Shown one piece after another: positions 9,671 to 18,308 of a stretch of 64,000 bases of DNA. The DNA comes from Pseudomonas salomonii. Lineage in GTDB: Bacteria; Pseudomonadota; Gammaproteobacteria; Pseudomonadales; Pseudomonadaceae. The stretch lies in contig NZ_FNOX01000003.1 in assembly GCF_900107155.1 (NCBI RefSeq), forward strand, positions 248,001 through 312,000, in the 5' to 3' direction. The translations under genes and the position numbers were made by a program. The stretch's first letter is position 1, and each line of letters starts with the position of its first letter. The notes beneath the pieces were generated by a model. It was not told the origin of the DNA and made no database searches. It saw nothing but the letters and a program-made list of their open reading frames with translations.

Positions 9671-10336
9671 ATGAAGATTGGCGTGATTGGAGCAGGTTTT
9701 ATCGGGCGCGCCGTGGCCCAACTGGCCCTGGCGGCCGGGCACGCGGTGATGCTGAGCAACTCCCGTGGCCCGCAGACCATGAGCAGCGTGCGCAGCGGCA
9801 TCCCCGGCGTGCAAGTGGGCAGCGCGCAGGATGCCGCGCAGTTTGGCGACGTGGTGCTGGTGGCGATTCCACTTGAACACTACCGCAGCGTGCCCGCGCA
9901 GTGGCTGGAAGGCAAAACGGTGCTGGACGCCAACAATTACTACCCTGAGCGCGATGGGCATATCCCGGTGCTGGACCGTTTTGAAACCACCACCAGCCGC
10001 CTGTTGGCCGAGCACTTTGCCCATTCACAGGTGGTCAAAGTGTTTAATGCAATCTTTGACTCAGACATCAACCGCGATGCCCGCCCACACGGCGCACCTG
10101 ACCGCCGCGCCCTGCCGGTGGCCGCCGATGATGCGACGGCGAAGGCGCACGTGATTGCGCTGCTCGACGAGTTGGGGTTCGACGCCGTGGACGCGGGCAC
10201 GCTGGATGAAAGCTGGCGCTTTGAGCGGGCCAAGCCTGCGTACTGCGTGCCGCTGGATAAAGCCGGTTTAAAGGCCGCATTGGCCGCTGCCGAGCGCACG
10301 GTTGAACTGCCGCCAGCCGAACGCTCTCGCACCTGA
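9671..10336 (+). CDS. NADPH-dependent F420-reductase-like oxidoreductase
   Basis: A 221-residue protein with an N-terminal Rossmann motif (IGVIGAGFIGRAVAQLALAA) and a length and layout like the bacterial NADP oxidoreductases related to F420-dependent reductases. The region LDANNYYPERDG and the segment VKVFNAIF are also typical of that group. It is most likely a cytoplasmic dehydrogenase of unknown substrate. ATG 9671 has AGGAG upstream. It is followed by a strong bidirectional terminator. Confidence 0.82.
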   Translation: MKIGVIGAGFIGRAVAQLALAAGHAVMLSNSRGPQTMSSVRSGIPGVQVGSAQDAAQFGDVVLVAIPLEHYRSVPAQWLEGKTVLDANNYYPERDGHIPVLDRFETTTSRLLAEHFAHSQVVKVFNAIFDSDINRDARPHGAPDRRALPVAADDATAKAHVIALLDELGFDAVDAGTLDESWRFERAKPAYCVPLDKAGLKAALAAAERTVELPPAERSRT

Positions 10337-10349
10337 ACATACGCCCACA

Positions 10350-10388
10350 AAAAAGCCCGCTGACCGTTACCGGTTCAGCGGGCTTTTT
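10350..10388. terminator. Bidirectional rho-independent terminator
   Basis: AAAAAAGCCCGCTGA...TCAGCGGGCTTTTT forms a 12-base stem flanked by A and T tracts. It lies between the convergent oxidoreductase gene and mqo and can serve both. Confidence 0.9.
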
Positions 10389-10403
10389 AACATCAGGCTT
10401 GGC

Positions 10404-12059
10404 TTACAGCGCCAGGTCAGATGCCGGCTTGCTCGGCTCAGCCGCAGGCTTGGCAGCCTCGGTGGCTTCGGTTGCCTTTGGGGCGTTCAACTGCGGAATG
10501 GCAGGCGGTGGGGTCAGTTGCAGGACGCCGGCCGTGTAGGCCCACTCCTTCGCAACAGCCTCAGGGCTGTCATTCAGCTTGGTGCCATAGCTCGGCACGA
10601 TCTGGTGCAGCTTGGCTTGCCACTCAGGGGTCGCCACCTTGTCCTTGAACACTTTTTGCAGCACGGTCAGCATGATCGGAGCCGCGGTGGACGCGCCTGG
10701 CGATGCACCCAACAGGCCGGCGATGGTGTTGTCGGCGGAGCTGACCACTTCGGTGCCGAGTTTCAGGACGCCGCCCTGCTCCTCGTCACGCTTGATGATC
10801 TGCACGCGCTGGCCGGCCTGCCACAGGCGCCAGTCGGACTGCTTGGCGTTCGGGAAGTACTCTTGCAGCGCCTTGAAGCGGTCGTCATCGGACAGCATCA
10901 GTTGGCCGGCGAGGTACTCGACCAGTGGGTATTCACGAATACCGACTTTGGTCATTGGCCAGATGTTGTGGGTGGTGGTGCTGGTCAGCAGGTCCAGGTA
11001 CGAGCCTTCTTTGAGGAACTTGGTCGAGAAGGTTGCGAATGGGCCAAACAGAATCACGCGCTTGCCATCCAGCACGCGGGTGTCCAGGTGCGGAACCGAC
11101 ATCGGTGGCGCGCCAACCGAAGCCTTACCGTAGGCCTTGGCCATGTGCTGCTCGGCGATGGCCGGGTTATCGGTCACCAGGAACGAACCGCCAACCGGGA
11201 AGCCGGCGTATTCCTTGGCTTCAGGAATGCCGGACTTTTGCAGCAGGTGCAGTGCACCGCCGCCCGCGCCGATGAACACGAACTTGGCGTCGGTTTCGGT
11301 CTTGGTGCCGTCTTTCAGGTTTTTGTAGCTTACACGCCACGAACCGTCGGCGTTCTTGGTGATGTCCTGCACTTCGCTCGACAGTTTCAGGTCAAACTTC
11401 GGCGTGGTTTGCAGGTGCGCAACGAACTGGCGGGTGATCTCGCCGAAGTTCACGTCGGTGCCGATCGGGGTCCAGGTGGCGGCGATCTTCTGCTTCGGAT
11501 CACGGCCTTCCATCATCAACGGAACCCATTTGGCGATCTGCGCCGGGTCTTCGGAGTACTGCATGCCGGCGAACAGCGGGCTGGCTTGCAGGGCTTCGTA
11601 GCGCTTTTTCAAGAACTTGATGTTGTCATCGCCCCACACAAAGCTCATGTGCGGTGTGGAGTTGATGAACGAACGCGGGTTCTTCAGCACGCCCTGCTGT
11701 ACCTGCCAGGACCAGAACTGACGGGAAATCTGGAACGCTTCGTTGATCTCGACCGCTTTCGGGATCTCAACGGTGCCGTCCTTGTTTTCCGGGGTGTAGT
11801 TCAGCTCGGCCAGGGCCGAGTGACCGGTACCGGCGTTGTTCCAGCCGTTGGAGCTTTCTTCGGCCACGCCATCGAGACGCTCGACCATCTCCATCGACCA
11901 GTCCGGCTGCAGCTCGTTGAGCCAAACACCCAGGGTCGCACTCATGATGCCGCCGCCGATCAGCAGCACATCGACTTTCTTTGCCTCTTCCGCCTGAACG
12001 GACGTGATCCCCATCGACAAAGCCAGCCCCAGCAGGGCAGTGTTTACTTTCTTAAACAT
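10404..12059 (-). CDS. mqo: Malate:quinone oxidoreductase
   Basis: A 551-residue FAD-dependent malate:quinone oxidoreductase, which oxidises malate to oxaloacetate and passes electrons to quinone at the inner membrane. The FAD-binding motif [14 protein letters not shown] is near residues 32-45, preceded by a hydrophobic N-terminal segment that looks like a signal or anchor ([13 protein letters not shown]). The C-terminus has an Ala/Pro/Lys-rich tail typical of Pseudomonas Mqo. ATG 12059 has AGGTG about 8 bases upstream. Pseudomonas often encode two Mqo paralogues; which one this is cannot be decided here. Confidence 0.93.
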   Translation of the reverse strand: MFKKVNTALLGLALSMGITSVQAEEAKKVDVLLIGGGIMSATLGVWLNELQPDWSMEMVERLDGVAEESSNGWNNAGTGHSALAELNYTPENKDGTVEIPKAVEINEAFQISRQFWSWQVQQGVLKNPRSFINSTPHMSFVWGDDNIKFLKKRYEALQASPLFAGMQYSEDPAQIAKWVPLMMEGRDPKQKIAATWTPIGTDVNFGEITRQFVAHLQTTPKFDLKLSSEVQDITKNADGSWRVSYKNLKDGTKTETDAKFVFIGAGGGALHLLQKSGIPEAKEYAGFPVGGSFLVTDNPAIAEQHMAKAYGKASVGAPPMSVPHLDTRVLDGKRVILFGPFATFSTKFLKEGSYLDLLTSTTTHNIWPMTKVGIREYPLVEYLAGQLMLSDDDRFKALQEYFPNAKQSDWRLWQAGQRVQIIKRDEEQGGVLKLGTEVVSSADNTIAGLLGASPGASTAAPIMLTVLQKVFKDKVATPEWQAKLHQIVPSYGTKLNDSPEAVAKEWAYTAGVLQLTPPPAIPQLNAPKATEATEAAKPAAEPSKPASDLAL

Positions 12060-12495
12060 CAGTAGCACCTATGATAAAACGCCATCCGCCCTACCGCCCC
12101 TGACTCTGCAGGCCGTAGGGTGGGCACACAAGGCCGACGTAGCGACCTCACTGTTTTTGTCCCTTCTGCGCTGACTTCTTATCATTATTGGCTTCAGCTA
12201 CCTGGGCGACAGCCAACCGCCGGGACGTATACGGGTGTACGCACCGGGGAAAGACTAGACCAAGACGGCGCGCAGAATATCACGCTGAACCGCATTTATG
12301 CGCCGTTTGGCCAATTGACAGCGCTAAATCGCGGCTTTTAACGCGCAAGTGTCAAGCGTCACAGCCGCGACCTGGGGTCACAGGGTGTTTAATCAAACTG
12401 AACGCTGGCGCAAAACGCTGTTCTAGACACTTTCGTGGCGGCTTGCGTAGCATCGGCCACTGACCTTCGTGCATTTTTTTCCTACAGAGTTACCC
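12060..12495. other. Intergenic region between mqo and the MFS gene
   Basis: About 430 bases with no convincing gene. It should contain the divergent promoters of mqo and of the exporter gene at 12496. Possible -35-like TTGACA sits at 12314 on the plus strand. I see no strong repeat or RNA structure here. Confidence 0.5.
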
Positions 12496-13683
12496 ATGAC
12501 TACCCAGCAAACACCCGGGCACGTACTGCCCGCGCGCAGCGCCGCCAAAATGGAAGCGGCCATGGCCGTGGGCGCCTTCGCGATCGGCACCGGCGAATTC
12601 GCCATCATGGGCCTGATGCCCGACATCGCCCAGAACCTGGGCTTAAGCGAACCCCAAGTCGGCCACGCCATCAGCGCCTACGCCCTCGGCGTGATGGTCG
12701 GCGCGCCACTGCTGGCCATCCTCGGCGCCAAACTGCTGCGCAAACACATGCTCTTACTGCTGATGGGCCTTTACGCCCTGGGCAACCTCGCCACCGCCTT
12801 CACCCCGACCTTCGGCTCGCTGGTGGCCTTCCGCTTTATCAGCGGCCTGCCCCACGGCGCCTACTTCGGCATCGCCGCCGTCGTCGCCTCCAGCATGGTG
12901 CCCAACGACAAACGCGCCGGCGCCGTGGCCCGCGTGATGATGGGCCTCACCCTCGCCATGCTGCTCGGCAACCCCATCGCCACCTTCCTCGGCCAACACC
13001 TGGGCTGGCGCTCGGCGTTCGCACTGGTCAGCGCCATCGCCCTGTGCACCATCGCCCTGGTCTGGCAATTCGTCCCCGACCGCCACGACGAACCGCGCAG
13101 CGACCCGCGCAAAGAACTGCGCGCCTTTACCAAACCCCAAGTGTGGATGGCCCTGTCCATCGGCGCGATTGGCTTTGCCGGCATGTTCTGCGTGTTCAGC
13201 TACCTCGCCCCGACCATGCTCGAAGTGACCAAAGTCTCGCCCCAATGGATCCCCTTCGGCCTCGCCGCGTTTGGCGTCGGCGGCATCATCGGCAACATCG
13301 CCGGCGGCAAACTCTTCGACCGCCTGCAATTTCGCGCCGTGGGCTGGATTATGGTGTGGTCGATGGCCGTACTGATCTTCTTCACCTTCGCCGCCAGTTC
13401 GCTGTGGAGCGTACTGCCGGGCATCGGTTTGGTCGGCACCATGATTGCCATGGCCGCGCCGCTGCAAATCCGCCTCATGGACATCGCCCACGAAGCCCCA
13501 AGCCTGGCGGCAGCGTCCAACCACGCAGCGTTCAACCTGGCAAACGCGCTGGGGCCGTGGTTTGGCGGAATGGCGATTACAGCGGGATATGGTTGGACCA
13601 GCACTGGCTACATCGGCGCCGCCACAGCGCTGGTCGGCCTGGGCATCTACTTGATCGCCCGCCGCATGAAAGGCGGCCACTGA
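12496..13683 (+). CDS. MFS transporter of the AraJ/sugar-efflux type
   Basis: A 395-residue inner-membrane exporter with about 12 membrane segments. The segments MAVGAFAIGTGEFAIMGLMPDI and the SGLPHGAYFG loop are marks of the AraJ/YdeA/NepI branch of the major facilitator superfamily, proton-driven efflux pumps for sugars or small drugs. ATG 12496 is preferred over the longer reading from 12469; the upstream bases CAGAG are a weak ribosome site. Substrate unknown. Confidence 0.88.
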   Translation: MTTQQTPGHVLPARSAAKMEAAMAVGAFAIGTGEFAIMGLMPDIAQNLGLSEPQVGHAISAYALGVMVGAPLLAILGAKLLRKHMLLLLMGLYALGNLATAFTPTFGSLVAFRFISGLPHGAYFGIAAVVASSMVPNDKRAGAVARVMMGLTLAMLLGNPIATFLGQHLGWRSAFALVSAIALCTIALVWQFVPDRHDEPRSDPRKELRAFTKPQVWMALSIGAIGFAGMFCVFSYLAPTMLEVTKVSPQWIPFGLAAFGVGGIIGNIAGGKLFDRLQFRAVGWIMVWSMAVLIFFTFAASSLWSVLPGIGLVGTMIAMAAPLQIRLMDIAHEAPSLAAASNHAAFNLANALGPWFGGMAITAGYGWTSTGYIGAATALVGLGIYLIARRMKGGH

Positions 13684-13697
13684 CATTTTACAGGCCA

Positions 13698-13738
13698 CCC
13701 CCGCTCCAATGTGGGAGCGGGCTTGCTCGCGAAAGCGG
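13698..13738. repeat. REP-type palindrome
   Basis: CCCGCTCC AATGT GGGAGCGGGCTTGCTCGC: the GTGGGAGCGGGCTTGCTC core of the P. fluorescens REP family, directly after the MFS gene. It shares its core with the hairpin at 2894. Confidence 0.75.
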
Positions 13739-13777
13739 TGGGTCAGTCACCAAATCAATGAATGCCCCACCACTCCA

Positions 13778-13999
13778 TCAATCATCATGCAACAACCCCG
13801 ACCCATACTCCCCATAACTACTCCCCAACCCACTCCCGCCAAAATTCATCTTGGCCGCCTTGCTCGGGCTATGGTCCCCAAACGCCTGGCATCCGCCAGT
13901 AAAACAAGGGTCACCCCTCCCACCCGACGACCCCGTCGAACAAGCGCCCAACAGCAACGCACCAGCAATCAGCGCGACTTTAACCAGGTTCGAGATCAT
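13778..13999 (-). CDS. Small lipoprotein, unknown function
   Basis: A 73-residue protein with a short lipoprotein signal (KVALIAGALLLGAC, lipobox LGAC) followed by a Gly/Ser-rich low-complexity mature part with two further Cys (DPCFTGGC). The start at 13999 has GGGAA upstream. Short lipoproteins of this kind are common in Pseudomonas; function not known. Confidence 0.7.
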   Translation of the reverse strand: MISNLVKVALIAGALLLGACSTGSSGGRGDPCFTGGCQAFGDHSPSKAAKMNFGGSGLGSSYGEYGSGLLHDD

Positions 14000-14146
14000 G
14001 TTTTCAGTTCCCTGTGGGCTGGAGGCGCGGGGGTCCTCTCTTGAAGAGAGATCGTAGACCTCAAAGGCACTGGGGATTATGAAATTTTGCGCGGTGACAG
14101 CAGGGGTTCAGGTTGCCGCCTTGGGGTAAGGCGGCGGGGTTGGCGG

Positions 14147-14515
14147 TCAGGCGGTGGCTGGGCTGGCGGCTGGGGCGACTTGCTCTTGGGCGCGGGCGAC
14201 GAGTAGCGCGCTTAGGTCGATGAGTTGCTGGATGCCGAGGATGATGGCGCGGTGCGGGTCTTCGAGGTCGAAGGCCAGGGTGGCGGTTATTTGGTTGGCG
14301 GAATCCAGGTGCTCGGCGGCGTTGGCTAGGAGGGTTTCGGTGTCGATGTTGGGGCTGACGGAGAATAGGTTGCCGGGTGGGTGGTCGGCGGGGGCGGCGC
14401 TGTCATCAGATGGCGGAAGGTAATGATGAATTGCGCGCTCAGCCGCAGCTTGAAGCTTGGCATCAATGGGTTCAGCGTTTGAGGCATGAGGCGGATTCGG
14501 TGTGACCTTGTACAT
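14147..14515 (-). CDS. Small Pseudomonas protein of the DUF3077/DUF6124 type
   Basis: A 122-residue cytoplasmic protein. The central part (LFSVSPNIDTETLLANAAEH then a helical stretch with LGIQQLIDLSALLVARA) matches my memory of the Pseudomonas-only family annotated DUF3077 or DUF6124, of unknown role and present in several copies per genome. AAAGGAGC lies upstream of ATG 14515. A structured GC-rich leader precedes it. It is the last recognisable chromosomal gene before the prophage. Confidence 0.7.
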   Translation of the reverse strand: MYKVTPNPPHASNAEPIDAKLQAAAERAIHHYLPPSDDSAAPADHPPGNLFSVSPNIDTETLLANAAEHLDSANQITATLAFDLEDPHRAIILGIQQLIDLSALLVARAQEQVAPAASPATA

Positions 14516-14760
14516 GGCGAAGCTCCTTTAGAATTCCAGGAACTACCAAACTCACTTCCACATGAGGGTGGCAGCTGTACGCAGGTGTGGAAGACCAGGG
14601 CTAAAGGACCCGGCGCACCGAAGTGCCCCGCGCACAGCCGCCATAAGCAATCATACAGACGTAAAAAAACGCCGGTAGGTGTTTATGGGCGATTGAGCGC
14701 CTTCAGCTTGGTCGGACTTCCACATCCGGCCGCTGGGTTTGCAGCGGCTGGAGGAGGTTA
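14516..14760 (-). ncRNA. Candidate structured 5' leader of the DUF3077/DUF6124 gene
   Basis: Read on the minus strand, this 245-base non-coding segment has several stems: GGGGCACTTCGGTGCGCC (a TTCG-capped hairpin), paired GTGGAAG blocks (TTCCACATGAG / CTTCCACACC region), and CCGCTG...CAGCGG near 14740. The distance from the gene is typical of a cis-regulatory leader, and I recall similar GCTGTACGCAGG-type sequences before related Pseudomonas genes. No ligand is suggested. Confidence 0.4.
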
Positions 14761-15137
14761 GCTAGGGGTGGTCTGAGGGGCAAGCTGAGAAAAGTGTGGG
14801 AAATTTCCCCATGGATTTTAGCCCGTTGCCGAGATTACTCCATGCCGTGTTAGTCGTCTCGATGATGGATGGGGCCGACTGAAATCGCTACAGGCCACGT
14901 CTTTAAAGGGTTGTAGCCTGACATGAGCTTTGTCCGTGTGCACCAGGTGTGCAAATTCAGAACCACCCATCGCATACCTATCACCATCCTTTGGTGACCT
15001 TTTCGTTCCCAACGCCTCAAATCAGTCCAGTCGCAACCTAATCTGAAGCCCCCTTTGTCTGTCCAATACCAAACACTACCGACTGGCACTCCTGACACCC
15101 ATGGACTATCAGACACTGCTTCACCGCTCCCAGGCAG
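14761..15137. other. Left junction region of the integrated element, no clear gene
   Basis: The base composition falls here from the chromosomal level and no host gene continues. Minus-strand reading frames (14850-15116 and 14818-15012) are open but overlap each other, have no good ribosome site and match no family I know. The left attachment site should lie between about 14,520 and 15,140, but no direct-repeat partner can be shown because the other end of the element is outside the window. Confidence 0.4.
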
Positions 15138-15353
15138 TGCGACAAGGCCACGATGTCACTCTCCGCAACTGTGACAGCCATAGATCTCGCACTCGATGAG
15201 AGTGACATGGTGATATTTCGCTCTCCTAGGCTGTGACACCCTCAGATTTCGCACTAGCTGACTGCGGCGTCCAGCTGTCCCACACTCACCTACTGTAACA
15301 GGCATGATATGTCGCATTGACATTGTGCGAACTACGAAGTATATCGGGCCATT
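15138..15353 (+). repeat. 31-bp periodic direct repeats upstream of the mobilisation genes
   Basis: Units begin at 15138, 15170, 15201, 15232, 15263, 15294 and 15324, a spacing of 30-32 bases and mostly exactly 31. The best units start TGTGACA and end AGATYTCGCACT (15170 and 15232); 15201, 15263, 15294 and the outer two are more divergent. Three turns of DNA between units suggests protein binding on one face. Its place before a MobC/relaxase pair suggests an oriT or an iteron-type control region; which of the two is inference. Confidence 0.7.
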
Positions 15354-15405
15354 TGAGGCACTAGTGTTGCCAGGGCTGGCTTCGAAGTTGCCATTTAAGG
15401 CACTC
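15349..15405 (+). repeat. Short direct repeat GCCATTTRAGGCACT
   Basis: GCCATTTGAGGCACT at 15349-15363 and GCCATTTAAGGCACT at 15391-15405, 42 bases apart, 14 of 15 identical. They follow the 31-bp repeats and precede the mobC promoter region. Confidence 0.6.
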
Positions 15406-15507
15406 TAACTGCCAAAAAAGACCACATCTTTTTGATAAAAACACTTCCCCCACCTAATGCTCCATTTGCATAATAAGCATATAGATTGAGTTGGCCAGTT
15501 GTGTCTA

Positions 15508-15517
15508 TGTCAGACAA
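15508..15517 (+). promoter_or_regulatory. TGTCAGACAA site in the mobC promoter region
   Basis: TGTCAGACAA lies 38 bases before the mobC-like start. The same ten bases form the core of the 14-bp inverted repeat at 60565-60621 near the other end of the element, so a common regulator is possible. Confidence 0.4.
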
Positions 15518-15554
15518 TTAATGGGCCTGCTCACTCTCCTTCGGAGGTTGCGCC

Positions 15555-15866
15555 ATGAACAATAACAAAAAAGGCAGACCTGCAGTTCCTGTAAAAAAGG
15601 ATCAGCGGATTACATTCAGAATTACAGCGATGGAACTCGAATCACTCAAAGCCAAGCTGGATAAGGCCGGGTTCAAAACTCTTGGGGCATACGTAAGGGA
15701 GCACCTATGCAACCACCAGCCACGAGAGAAGGTATCTATCCCGTTTGCTGGAATGCAAGTTGCTCTTGAGCTCCAAGCCGTGGCCAACATGATCAACCAG
15801 GGGAAGGACAGCGGCCTAGTGATCGAAGAGCTTCACAAAATCAATAATAAATTGCTCGGAGTTTAA
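15555..15866 (+). CDS. MobC-like relaxosome accessory protein
   Basis: A 103-residue basic protein. Residues about 17-50 (RITFRITAMELESLKAKLDKAGF then GAYVREHL) fit the ribbon-helix-helix and GF...YVR pattern of MobC/NikA-type plasmid mobilisation proteins, and the C-terminal part has the VANMINQGKD stretch seen where MobC proteins have NxNQ. Such proteins bind oriT and help the relaxase open the strands. GGAGG lies 7 bases upstream of the ATG, and the relaxase gene follows two bases after its stop, so they form an operon. Confidence 0.8.
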   Translation: MNNNKKGRPAVPVKKDQRITFRITAMELESLKAKLDKAGFKTLGAYVREHLCNHQPREKVSIPFAGMQVALELQAVANMINQGKDSGLVIEELHKINNKLLGV

Positions 15867-15868
15867 TC

Positions 15869-17059
15869 ATGATTGGCAAAATATTTGAGAAAGGTAAAGG
15901 GAGCTTCCGAAATAGGATCGAATACATTTTTGGTCTTAGCAAGCATGAGCATGCCATTACAACAATCCAAACCGTTGGCAAGAACTGCTTCGCCTCAGAC
16001 CCTCTTCGTCACGGACATACCAAAGACAAAATTGATGCCGAAGGTATGATTCAAGAGTTCGATGCGGTTGAGAAAATGCGGGACTCGGCAATTGATTCCG
16101 ATCGCGTTATCAAGCCTGTTTGGCACGCCATGCTTTCCCTTAAGCCCGGCGAATCCCTTACAGAGGAGCAATGGCTAGAGGCAGTTGAAACGTACCTGAG
16201 CGATCTTGGCTTTGACTTGGAAAACAAATGGGTAGCTGTCCTGCATGGTGACACTGACCATCAGCACGTGCATATCGTCGCGAATCGTATCTGCATGAAC
16301 GAAGAGTTTACTGTCGTAAGAGACAGCAACGAGCGCATGCGCAGCTGCGACAGCACCAGTGACCTGGAAGACCGATTTGGCCTGTCAAAGGCTCCTGCGC
16401 CAACTGAAACGTGGGGAACCGCCATCTCCAGAAACGCCCTGGAGGCCGCTGAACGCGAAGGTACGATTCCCCTGAAGCACCGGATGATCGCGAAAATTGC
16501 CGGCGCCGTAGAAGCCTGCCAGGCCCAAGGCGGCGACATGTTCCTGCTCGTCCAGCTACTGCGCCGGCAGCGCGTATACGTCCATTTCACAAAAAGCCAA
16601 GACGGCCAGCCCAAAGGCATCGCGTATGAGTACAACGGCACCATCATCTCAGGTCGCAAGCTGAAACGCTCCAGGCTCACCTTTCAAAAACTCATACAAC
16701 AAGAAGGCATCAGCTATGATCCCGAAACCTTTCCAAGCCTTGAGATTGAGGCTGCTCGAAGAGATGCAGAACGCGAAGAACGAGTGCGAATCTACTACCT
16801 CGTCATCAGAGCCCGTAATCGCCGATCCATCCGTCTTAGCTTCCAGGCGAAAAAGCAGCAAGAGCTCGAAGCCACGATCAGGCTGATCATCGCCTTGCTC
16901 CTGAGCCTTCTCGGCATCCGAGCAAACTGGGAGCTTGAAGACAAAAAGTACGGTGAGCCCTACTACCAACTGCGAAGCGACTGGATGAAGATGCCCAGGG
17001 TCGAACAGGAGCAGGATCTGGCCATGGCGTGGGAGAATGACCCAGCGCTGGCTCTGTAA
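15869..17059 (+). CDS. MOBP-type relaxase/mobilisation nuclease
   Basis: A 396-residue relaxase. It cuts one strand at oriT, binds the 5' end through Tyr and leads it into a recipient cell through a conjugation channel supplied by another element. The N-terminus MIGKIFEKGKGSFRNRIEY places Tyr19 where MOBP relaxases have the catalytic Tyr; motif III HGDTDHQHVHIVANRI near residues 131-146 gives the metal-binding His triad. The LSLKPGESLTEEQW stretch is also typical. The C-terminal third has basic and hydrophobic helices (LIIALLLSLLG). Operon with the MobC-like gene; followed by a terminator. No coupling protein or type IV secretion gene is in the window. Confidence 0.88.
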   Translation: MIGKIFEKGKGSFRNRIEYIFGLSKHEHAITTIQTVGKNCFASDPLRHGHTKDKIDAEGMIQEFDAVEKMRDSAIDSDRVIKPVWHAMLSLKPGESLTEEQWLEAVETYLSDLGFDLENKWVAVLHGDTDHQHVHIVANRICMNEEFTVVRDSNERMRSCDSTSDLEDRFGLSKAPAPTETWGTAISRNALEAAEREGTIPLKHRMIAKIAGAVEACQAQGGDMFLLVQLLRRQRVYVHFTKSQDGQPKGIAYEYNGTIISGRKLKRSRLTFQKLIQQEGISYDPETFPSLEIEAARRDAEREERVRIYYLVIRARNRRSIRLSFQAKKQQELEATIRLIIALLLSLLGIRANWELEDKKYGEPYYQLRSDWMKMPRVEQEQDLAMAWENDPALAL

Positions 17060-17064
17060 TGAAA

Positions 17065-17089
17065 AATCCCCGCAGCGCGGGGATTCTAA
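17065..17089. terminator. Rho-independent terminator between convergent genes
   Basis: AATCCCCGC AGC GCGGGGATT, a 9-base perfect stem between the relaxase stop and the convergent gene ending at 17090. Confidence 0.8.
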
Positions 17090-18235
17090 CTATTTCCACT
17101 CAAGGCCTGAGGTGTCGAATTCGAAGACCCTGCTTCCCTCTTGGTAAAAATTGGCCTCGATATAGACCTTGTCGGATTTGCGGGCCTGGCTGATAAACGA
17201 TGAGGCATTGCTGATGAAAAGGAGATTTGAGCTGTGATCGTCTGGCTCGCTCGCTGACATCCTCTGGGCGTTACCTTTCGAAAACCGCACGCGGACATCG
17301 CAGTCATCGTAACCGCAGATAAACTGGCCCTTTTCGATCGCGACGTATACAGACGTCCCCCAGCGAGGGTGCTTCCTGATCGTCAGTGTGGCTCGTTGAG
17401 TCCCGCCGTATGGGAATTTGAAGTCTACTGTGTTGATCGAGGAAACGAACGCTCGGCGCACTGACTTTCCTGACATGCCGTCTTCACTGTCGGTGTAGTT
17501 CCACGCCAGCCCCATGCTTTGCCGACGGGCCCTCTCCGCTGCTGCCTGCTCACGCACCTTCTCTTCCTCGGCGCGCTTTTTGTCGAGCTTGGAAAACTTG
17601 TCGGCGTTTGGCTGGAATGACGGATCAATCGCGGCAAGCTGGGAGTAAGTCGAAGCCAAGGACTTGTAGTCGTCCTGCTTGATTTTGCCAATAGCATCTA
17701 AAAGGGATGCTTTCTTCTGCTTGCTTTCCATCTCAGCTTTATGTGCTGAAACCTTGGAAAAAGCCTGGTCAATTTCGAAGCTGCCGGCGTTGCTATATTG
17801 AGAACCGAGAGCGGAAGCAGCATCGTAATCTTGCTTCGCGATCAGCATATTAATTTCGGACAGAATCGCACTATTGTTCGCGCTGACGTACTCGCGCTTT
17901 TCTTTCTGAGCTTGCTCGGCTTTCTGCTGGTTTGACGAGGCCTCTTGCGCAGCATGCTCAGCACGATCTATATCCATTGCCCTGCTACTGGTATAGCTGA
18001 ACACACCGAGGCAGACAATAGTCACGACCGCGCGCATTCCAGGAGTAATGAGGACGCCAGTCTTTTCTTCGATTATGCGGTTCAGCCTAGGGACGAAGAT
18101 GCTAGCTGCGACTAGCATGATCAGACCTGCCAAGAAGCTGGTGAACATGGCGCCTAAGCCGACAAGCAAGAAAATCGTAAACAGCAGCCACATCACGACC
18201 GCCCCGAAAAACCCTCGAACCTTCGAATCTGTCAC
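17090..18235 (-). CDS. Membrane-anchored coiled-coil protein, unknown
   Basis: A 381-residue protein. Two or three membrane segments lie in the first 90 residues (AVVMWLLFTIFLLVGLGAM, FLAGLIMLVAASIFV, AVVTIVCLGVFSYT), followed by a charged, Ala/Gln/Lys-rich helical section (about 90-245, likely coiled coil) and a C-terminal beta-rich domain with two Cys (GQFICGYDDCDVRVRF). No family assigned. It lies at the left end of the late region, pointing away from the mobilisation genes, and may be a lysogenic-conversion gene rather than a virion part. Confidence 0.7.
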   Translation of the reverse strand: MTDSKVRGFFGAVVMWLLFTIFLLVGLGAMFTSFLAGLIMLVAASIFVPRLNRIIEEKTGVLITPGMRAVVTIVCLGVFSYTSSRAMDIDRAEHAAQEASSNQQKAEQAQKEKREYVSANNSAILSEINMLIAKQDYDAASALGSQYSNAGSFEIDQAFSKVSAHKAEMESKQKKASLLDAIGKIKQDDYKSLASTYSQLAAIDPSFQPNADKFSKLDKKRAEEEKVREQAAAERARRQSMGLAWNYTDSEDGMSGKSVRRAFVSSINTVDFKFPYGGTQRATLTIRKHPRWGTSVYVAIEKGQFICGYDDCDVRVRFSKGNAQRMSASEPDDHSSNLLFISNASSFISQARKSDKVYIEANFYQEGSRVFEFDTSGLEWK

Positions 18236-18308
18236 CGCAATATCTCCCTGAAAATGCCGCTGAGCCTAGGCGATAGCACTGTGCCAGTCAACGCAGACTC
18301 GACCAGCG

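Noticed and set aside
10302..12065. Long plus-strand reading frame opposite mqo
   Set aside because: Arg/Gly/His-rich shadow of mqo without family match.
12435..13817. Alternative frame over the MFS gene
   Set aside because: Arg/Pro-rich shadow; the AraJ-like frame is clearly the real one.
14818..15116. Small minus-strand genes at the left junction
   Set aside because: Two overlapping open frames with no ribosome site or known family; kept only as a note in the junction region.
14516..15140. tRNA as integration target
   Set aside because: No tRNA cloverleaf or TTCRANTY-type T-loop found on either strand; attachment site remains unknown.
15138..15353. CRISPR array
   Set aside because: Spacing is regular, but the units are degenerate over their full length and there is no alternation of identical repeats with unique spacers; no cas genes are near.
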